Positions 60,190-64,000 of a DNA stretch of 64,000 bases are shown here, one piece after another. Under the pieces are notes generated by a model, which did no database searches, was not told the origin of the DNA, and saw nothing but the letters and a program-made list of their open reading frames with translations. Every line of letters begins with the position of its first letter. The stretch's first letter is position 1. This stretch comes from Brevibacterium atlanticum (GTDB lineage Bacteria > Actinomycetota > Actinomycetes > Actinomycetales > Brevibacteriaceae), in contig NZ_CP050152.1 of assembly GCF_011617245.1 (NCBI RefSeq), positions 4,082,503-4,146,502 of the forward strand. Direction: 5' to 3'. The position numbers were made by a program, and so were the translations under genes.

Positions 60190-62814
60190 GTGGTCGCCCT
60201 GATCGATATCGAACCCGGCATGGTGGTGGCCGGCCGTTACGTCGTATCGACTGTCGACCGTCGCTGGCTGCCCGAGAAGCCCGATGTCGGCGCCGTCTGC
60301 ACTGGTCTGGACGCGATCCTCGACGAACCCGTGCTCATCCTCGTCGCCGATGCCGATGGATCCCATGATGTCCTCGAGGCGGCCCGTCGTGTGTCGATCC
60401 TCGGCGATCCGCGCATCGCCCCGACGCTCGACGTCGGTCATTCGAACGGCCTGGACTACATCGTCATCAAACGGATCGCGGTCACCCCGTTCAATCAGAT
60501 CCTGCCACGTTCGCCGTTGCCCGTCGACGCCGCCTGCGCCCTCATCGGAGAGGTCGGCTCGGCACTGGTGACTTCGGCCCGGCGCGGACTGTTCCACATG
60601 TTCCTGCGCCCGAGCGTGGTGGGTCTGACCTCGAAGGGTGCGGTGGTCATCGCCGGCATCGGCATCGATGCGGCACTGGCGCTGGACACCGGGCTCGTCG
60701 AGCAGAAGGACTACACGCCGACGAAGGCATCACGGCGTGACGCACTGGCTCTCGTCCAGCTCTTCTACACGGCTCTGACCGGGTACTGGCCCGGCGAGGA
60801 AGCCTTCGACGGCATTCCTCCGGCCGAGAAGGAGAACGCCCGGATCGCACGGGTCAAGGCCCTGAACCCCGAAGTCTCCGACGAACTCGACGACTTCGTC
60901 AGCGGCATCATCACGGGTTCGGATCCCGGTCCCGGCTCGGTCGCCGAGGTGCTCGGCTACATCGACACGTGGGATGCGCAGCTTCTGCGCTACGTCAATC
61001 GTGCACCGGCGACCGAGAACGAGACTCTCTTCAACCAATCACCACGCAGCTTCGACGAGGCGACGAGCCTGCCTGCGCCGCGGTCCCGGTCGATCGGTCC
61101 GGGCCCCGAGGGTTCGGCCAGCGCCAGTCAGGACCAGGTGCACGCCGCCCTCGTGCGCATCGGCATCACTCGCCCCGGCACACGCGGTCTGGCTGCAGGA
61201 GTCGTCGGCCACACCACGGGCCGCTACGCGGATCGGATGCAGATGCGTGAGGCCTCGAGCTTTCCCATCGGCAAGGAACAGCTCGACAACGCCGCCCAGG
61301 AATGGGAGGAATGGGAGCCGGAACAGACATACTCCGAATACTCGGAGTACGCCGCTCACGAATACGACGAGAACCTCACGACCCCGATCATGAACCGGGA
61401 CGACGACCCCGACCCGGACACCCAGGCTCTCGAGATCGTCCCCGAGGACGAGGGCGATGAGAACGACACCCGCGTGATCATGGACAACGAGGACGACGAG
61501 GACGATGGTTCCTGGTTCCTCGGCGGGATGTTCGAGACGAACGAACAGCAGCGCGAACACCAGCGGCGAGAGTACGAACGTGAGCGCCGCATCGCGAAGG
61601 CGAAGGAAGAAGAAGCGCGCCGGCGTCTGGCCGCCTTCGAAGCGAGCTCCGCGGCCCGGCAGGAGGAGGCCAATGCCTCCTCACCTCTGAAGGAGATGCG
61701 CCGACTCTCGCCGGACACCGTCGCCGAGGCGGGTCCGGGTTCAGCCGAGAACGCGGCCTCATCGTCGACTGACGGTTCATCAGGCGGTTCGTTCGCGGGT
61801 TCCGGTTCGTCCGCTGGTTCGTCTTCGGTGAAGCCCGCCCAACGCAAGGCGGCGGGCGCACCTCGTCAACAGCACAGCGAATCTGCTGAAGGCAGGAAGC
61901 CGTCGGCACGCTCGGCTGGCTTCGGCGCGGCAGCGGCCGGCGCAGCAGGTGCCGCGGCCGTGGGTGCCGGGGCTGCTGCAGGCGGTTCTTCCGGCACCGG
62001 CGGGTCGGGTTCCGGAAGCGGATCCGGAGCCGGTCGCGGTTCGAGCGGTGATCGCGGTTCGAACCCAGCGTCCGGTTCGACCGGAACAGCAGGTGCTGCA
62101 GGGGCTTCTGCTGCCGCCACCGCTGGGGCTGGATACAGTGCCGCCGGGAGCGGAGGTTCCGCCGGCGGACCCGGTTCGTCGGGCGGCTCAGGATCGGATG
62201 ACCGTGATCCGGCGGCTACGCGCAAGCCGTTCATGTGGTTGGTCCTCGGTCTCGTCGTCGTTGCAGCCATCGTCCTCAGCATCGTCATCGTCAATCTCAA
62301 CTCCGGCGAGGACGAGTCAGCACCGGTGACCGAGTCGTCCGCGCCGAGTGCGGAACCGACGAAGAAGAAGGAGACGAAGGCACCGAAGGCTGAGCCGGTG
62401 ACGATCGAGTCCGTCGAGTCTCTCGACCCCGAGGGTGACGGTGAGGAACACGACAGCGAGACCGAGAACGTGATCCCGAAGGCCGAGGGCGCGTGGAACA
62501 CCGACCGCTACAACTCGGCGCAGTTCGGCAACCTCAAGTCGGGAGTCGGCCTGCTCTTCACGTTCGAGGATGAGGCGACCGTCAGCCGGGCCAAGGTCTT
62601 TTCGGACAGTTCGGGCGGCAAGTTCGAGATCCGTGACGGTGACGATCCGGAGGACGCGAAGGTCATCGGCGAAGGCACATTCGACGCTGACGGCAGTGTG
62701 ACGGTGAAGTTCGACGAGAAGGTCACCACGGACAAGCTCATCCTCTGGGTGACCGAGCTTCCGCAGACCGAAGGCGGATACAAGGCGACCATCAGCTCCG
62801 TCGAGTTCAAGTAG
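60190..62814 (+). CDS. Membrane pseudokinase with extracellular ligand-type domain
   Basis: An 874-residue single-pass protein. Residues about 1-275 resemble a Ser/Thr kinase fold, but the VAIK lysine, HRD and DFG motifs are absent (MFLRPSVV and VVIAGIGID stand where they are expected), so it is a pseudokinase. An acidic region and a long Gly/Ala/Ser-rich linker follow. One helix (FMWLVLGLVVVAAIVLSIVIV, about 678-698) and a C-terminal ~170-residue extracellular domain complete it. The last part resembles the discoidin-like end of mycobacterial MviN. Start GTG 60190 has GGAG touching it; CTG 60199 or ATG 60220 are alternatives. Confidence 0.78.
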   Translation: MVALIDIEPGMVVAGRYVVSTVDRRWLPEKPDVGAVCTGLDAILDEPVLILVADADGSHDVLEAARRVSILGDPRIAPTLDVGHSNGLDYIVIKRIAVTPFNQILPRSPLPVDAACALIGEVGSALVTSARRGLFHMFLRPSVVGLTSKGAVVIAGIGIDAALALDTGLVEQKDYTPTKASRRDALALVQLFYTALTGYWPGEEAFDGIPPAEKENARIARVKALNPEVSDELDDFVSGIITGSDPGPGSVAEVLGYIDTWDAQLLRYVNRAPATENETLFNQSPRSFDEATSLPAPRSRSIGPGPEGSASASQDQVHAALVRIGITRPGTRGLAAGVVGHTTGRYADRMQMREASSFPIGKEQLDNAAQEWEEWEPEQTYSEYSEYAAHEYDENLTTPIMNRDDDPDPDTQALEIVPEDEGDENDTRVIMDNEDDEDDGSWFLGGMFETNEQQREHQRREYERERRIAKAKEEEARRRLAAFEASSAARQEEANASSPLKEMRRLSPDTVAEAGPGSAENAASSSTDGSSGGSFAGSGSSAGSSSVKPAQRKAAGAPRQQHSESAEGRKPSARSAGFGAAAAGAAGAAAVGAGAAAGGSSGTGGSGSGSGSGAGRGSSGDRGSNPASGSTGTAGAAGASAAATAGAGYSAAGSGGSAGGPGSSGGSGSDDRDPAATRKPFMWLVLGLVVVAAIVLSIVIVNLNSGEDESAPVTESSAPSAEPTKKKETKAPKAEPVTIESVESLDPEGDGEEHDSETENVIPKAEGAWNTDRYNSAQFGNLKSGVGLLFTFEDEATVSRAKVFSDSSGGKFEIRDGDDPEDAKVIGEGTFDADGSVTVKFDEKVTTDKLILWVTELPQTEGGYKATISSVEFK

Positions 62815-62891
62815 GGCCCCGGCCGAATCGCCGGGACTCCGGTCGGTCGCTCGCGACCATATTCGCGGCCGTATCAGCGGCGGACAGGTGC

Positions 62892-62917
62892 GGAATAGTC
62901 TTCGGCACCGTACGGTT
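62892..62917 (+). promoter_or_regulatory. SigR/SigH-type promoter of trxB
   Basis: GGAAT (62892-62896) and GTT (62915-62917) are separated by exactly 18 nt, the consensus for thiol-stress sigma factors (SigR of Streptomyces, SigH of mycobacteria). It lies about 75 nt before trxB, a classical target of this regulon. Confidence 0.85.
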
Positions 62918-62992
62918 ATAGATACGAATGTCATTCCGCGCGGCACGCCGTGACGCGCTGGGCACAGCAAGCAGAAACAGGGATCTTTTCAC

Positions 62993-63967
62993 ATGACTGA
63001 TACTCAACTGGTGATCATCGGGTCGGGGCCGGCCGGCTACACCGCAGCTGTCTACGCAGCGCGTGCGAACCTCTCACCCGTCGTGATCGCCGGATCGGTG
63101 ACCGCCGGCGGCGAGCTCATGAACACCACCGATGTGGAGAACTTCCCCGGATTCCCCGCAGGGGTGCAGGGCCCGGAGCTCATGGAGAGCATGCGTGAAC
63201 AGGCCGAGAAGTTCGGCGCCGAGGTGATCTATGACGATGTCTCGAGCCTCAAGCTCAACCCAGGCGCACACGAGATCGAAACCGCACTGGGCGCCCGCTA
63301 CACGGCGAAGGCCGTCATCCTCGCGACCGGCTCGGCCTATCGCGAGCTGGGTCTGCCGAACGAGAAGCAGCTCTCCGGCCACGGCGTCAGCTGGTGCGCC
63401 ACGTGCGACGGATTCTTCTTCCGCGACCAGCATATCGCCGTCATCGGCGGAGGCGACTCGGCTCTCGAGGAAGCCACCTTCCTCACCCGTTTCGCTTCGA
63501 AGGTCACTCTCGTCCACCGTCGCCAAGAACTGCGCGCGTCGCAGGCGATGCAGGATCGGGCCAAAGCCGACGAGAAGCTCGAGTTCCTGTTCGACAGCGA
63601 GGTCGCTGAGGTCCATGGTGAGGAATCGCTCACGGGGCTGACCATCCGCAACACCGTCACAGGGGAGACCTCAGAACTGCCTGTCACCGGGATGTTCGTG
63701 GCCATCGGCTCCGATCCGCGCACCAGCCTGTTCGCCGATCAGCTCGATCTGCGCTCCGACGGCTACCTCAGCGTGGACGGCCGCTCATCGAGAACTTCCG
63801 TCGAAGGTGTCTTCGCCGCCGGTGACGTCATCGACTCGGTCTATCGTCAGGCCATCACCGCGGCCGGATCCGGCTGCTCTGCAGCTCTCGACGCCGAACA
63901 CTACCTCGCAGACCTCGAGGCCGCCGGGAAGCCCGCAGTCGCAGAGGCTACGCCCGTCGCCTCTTGA
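62993..63967 (+). CDS. trxB: Thioredoxin reductase
   Basis: A 324-residue NADPH-dependent flavoprotein. FAD motif GSGPAGYTAA (residues 10-19), redox motif CATC (in SWCATCDGFF), NADPH motif GGGDSALEEA and the late FAD segment GVFAAGDV are complete. It keeps thioredoxin reduced. AGGGA precedes the ATG by about 10 nt. A SigR-type promoter lies upstream. trxA would be expected just beyond the right edge of the window. Confidence 0.97.
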   Translation: MTDTQLVIIGSGPAGYTAAVYAARANLSPVVIAGSVTAGGELMNTTDVENFPGFPAGVQGPELMESMREQAEKFGAEVIYDDVSSLKLNPGAHEIETALGARYTAKAVILATGSAYRELGLPNEKQLSGHGVSWCATCDGFFFRDQHIAVIGGGDSALEEATFLTRFASKVTLVHRRQELRASQAMQDRAKADEKLEFLFDSEVAEVHGEESLTGLTIRNTVTGETSELPVTGMFVAIGSDPRTSLFADQLDLRSDGYLSVDGRSSRTSVEGVFAAGDVIDSVYRQAITAAGSGCSAALDAEHYLADLEAAGKPAVAEATPVAS

Positions 63968-64000
63968 TCACCACCGCTCAGGGGCGAGTGGGGAATGAAA

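Noticed and set aside
61740-62220. Ser/Gly/Ala-rich repetitive stretch as a DNA repeat array
   Set aside because: Codon-level repeats of a disordered linker in the pseudokinase protein. No CRISPR-like spacing or insertion-sequence ends.
1-64000. Insertion sequences, prophage, CRISPR arrays, rRNA or tRNA genes
   Set aside because: I found no transposase, integrase, phage structural gene, regularly spaced repeat or RNA gene that could be supported by reading the sequence.

Overview
The window is high-GC actinobacterial DNA. Gene order (dnaB; rplI-rpsR-ssb-rpsF; a GT-C mannosyltransferase; ponA; CCA-adding enzyme, NUDIX, DUF6049, murJ, trxB), mycothiol-type and DtxR-type features, and many TANNNT -10 elements placed 6-7 nt before start codons point to a Micrococcales genome, most likely Brevibacterium or a close relative. 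The right end lies close to the replication origin, because trxB normally sits a few genes from parAB-rnpA-dnaA. The genus is an inference from gene order and protein character, not from a database match.

Region 1 (1-10.2 kb) is a catabolic block. A six-gene minus-strand operon with overlapping or nearly touching genes encodes a complete salicylate route through CoA thioesters: salicylyl-CoA 5-hydroxylase (SdgC-like), an ADP-forming acyl-CoA synthetase, a salicylate-AMP/CoA ligase (SdgA-like), gentisate 1,2-dioxygenase, fumarylpyruvate hydrolase and mycothiol-dependent maleylpyruvate isomerase. The end products would be fumarate and pyruvate. A PaaX-type repressor lies upstream and a convergent alpha/beta hydrolase downstream.

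Region 2 (10.7-17.3 kb) is a formate dehydrogenase operon: a molybdopterin catalytic subunit, a four-cluster ferredoxin subunit and an NrfD-type membrane subunit. The catalytic gene is interrupted by an in-frame TGA at the exact selenocysteine position, followed by a bacterial SECIS hairpin. It should be read as one selenoprotein of 1203 residues. A thioredoxin gene lies upstream.

Region 3 (17.4-31.7 kb) is general metabolism and regulation: an orphan FetB-type permease, a TetR/SDR divergent pair with paired operators, an LCP cell-wall ligase behind a 32-bp perfect palindrome, a cold-shock protein with a long leader, acetyltransferases, hydrolases, an alcohol dehydrogenase with its regulator, a LysR/HemD pair and an MFS exporter.

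Region 4 (31.7-46.1 kb) holds dnaB, an ABC exporter with two FtsX-like permeases, an ArsR/VOC pair, a DUF445 protein, a methyltransferase, ArgE, and the iron-regulated efeUOB ferrous-iron/heme-iron uptake operon behind a DtxR-type box.

Region 5 (46.1-64 kb) is the origin-proximal core: ribosomal proteins and SSB, the cell-wall genes (GT-C transferase, class A PBP), an acyl-CoA synthetase, and CCA enzyme / NUDIX / DUF6049 / MurJ / membrane pseudokinase / TrxB. trxB carries a textbook SigR-type promoter. Relative to mycobacteria, the MurJ and pseudokinase parts are separate genes and no sigM is present before trxB.
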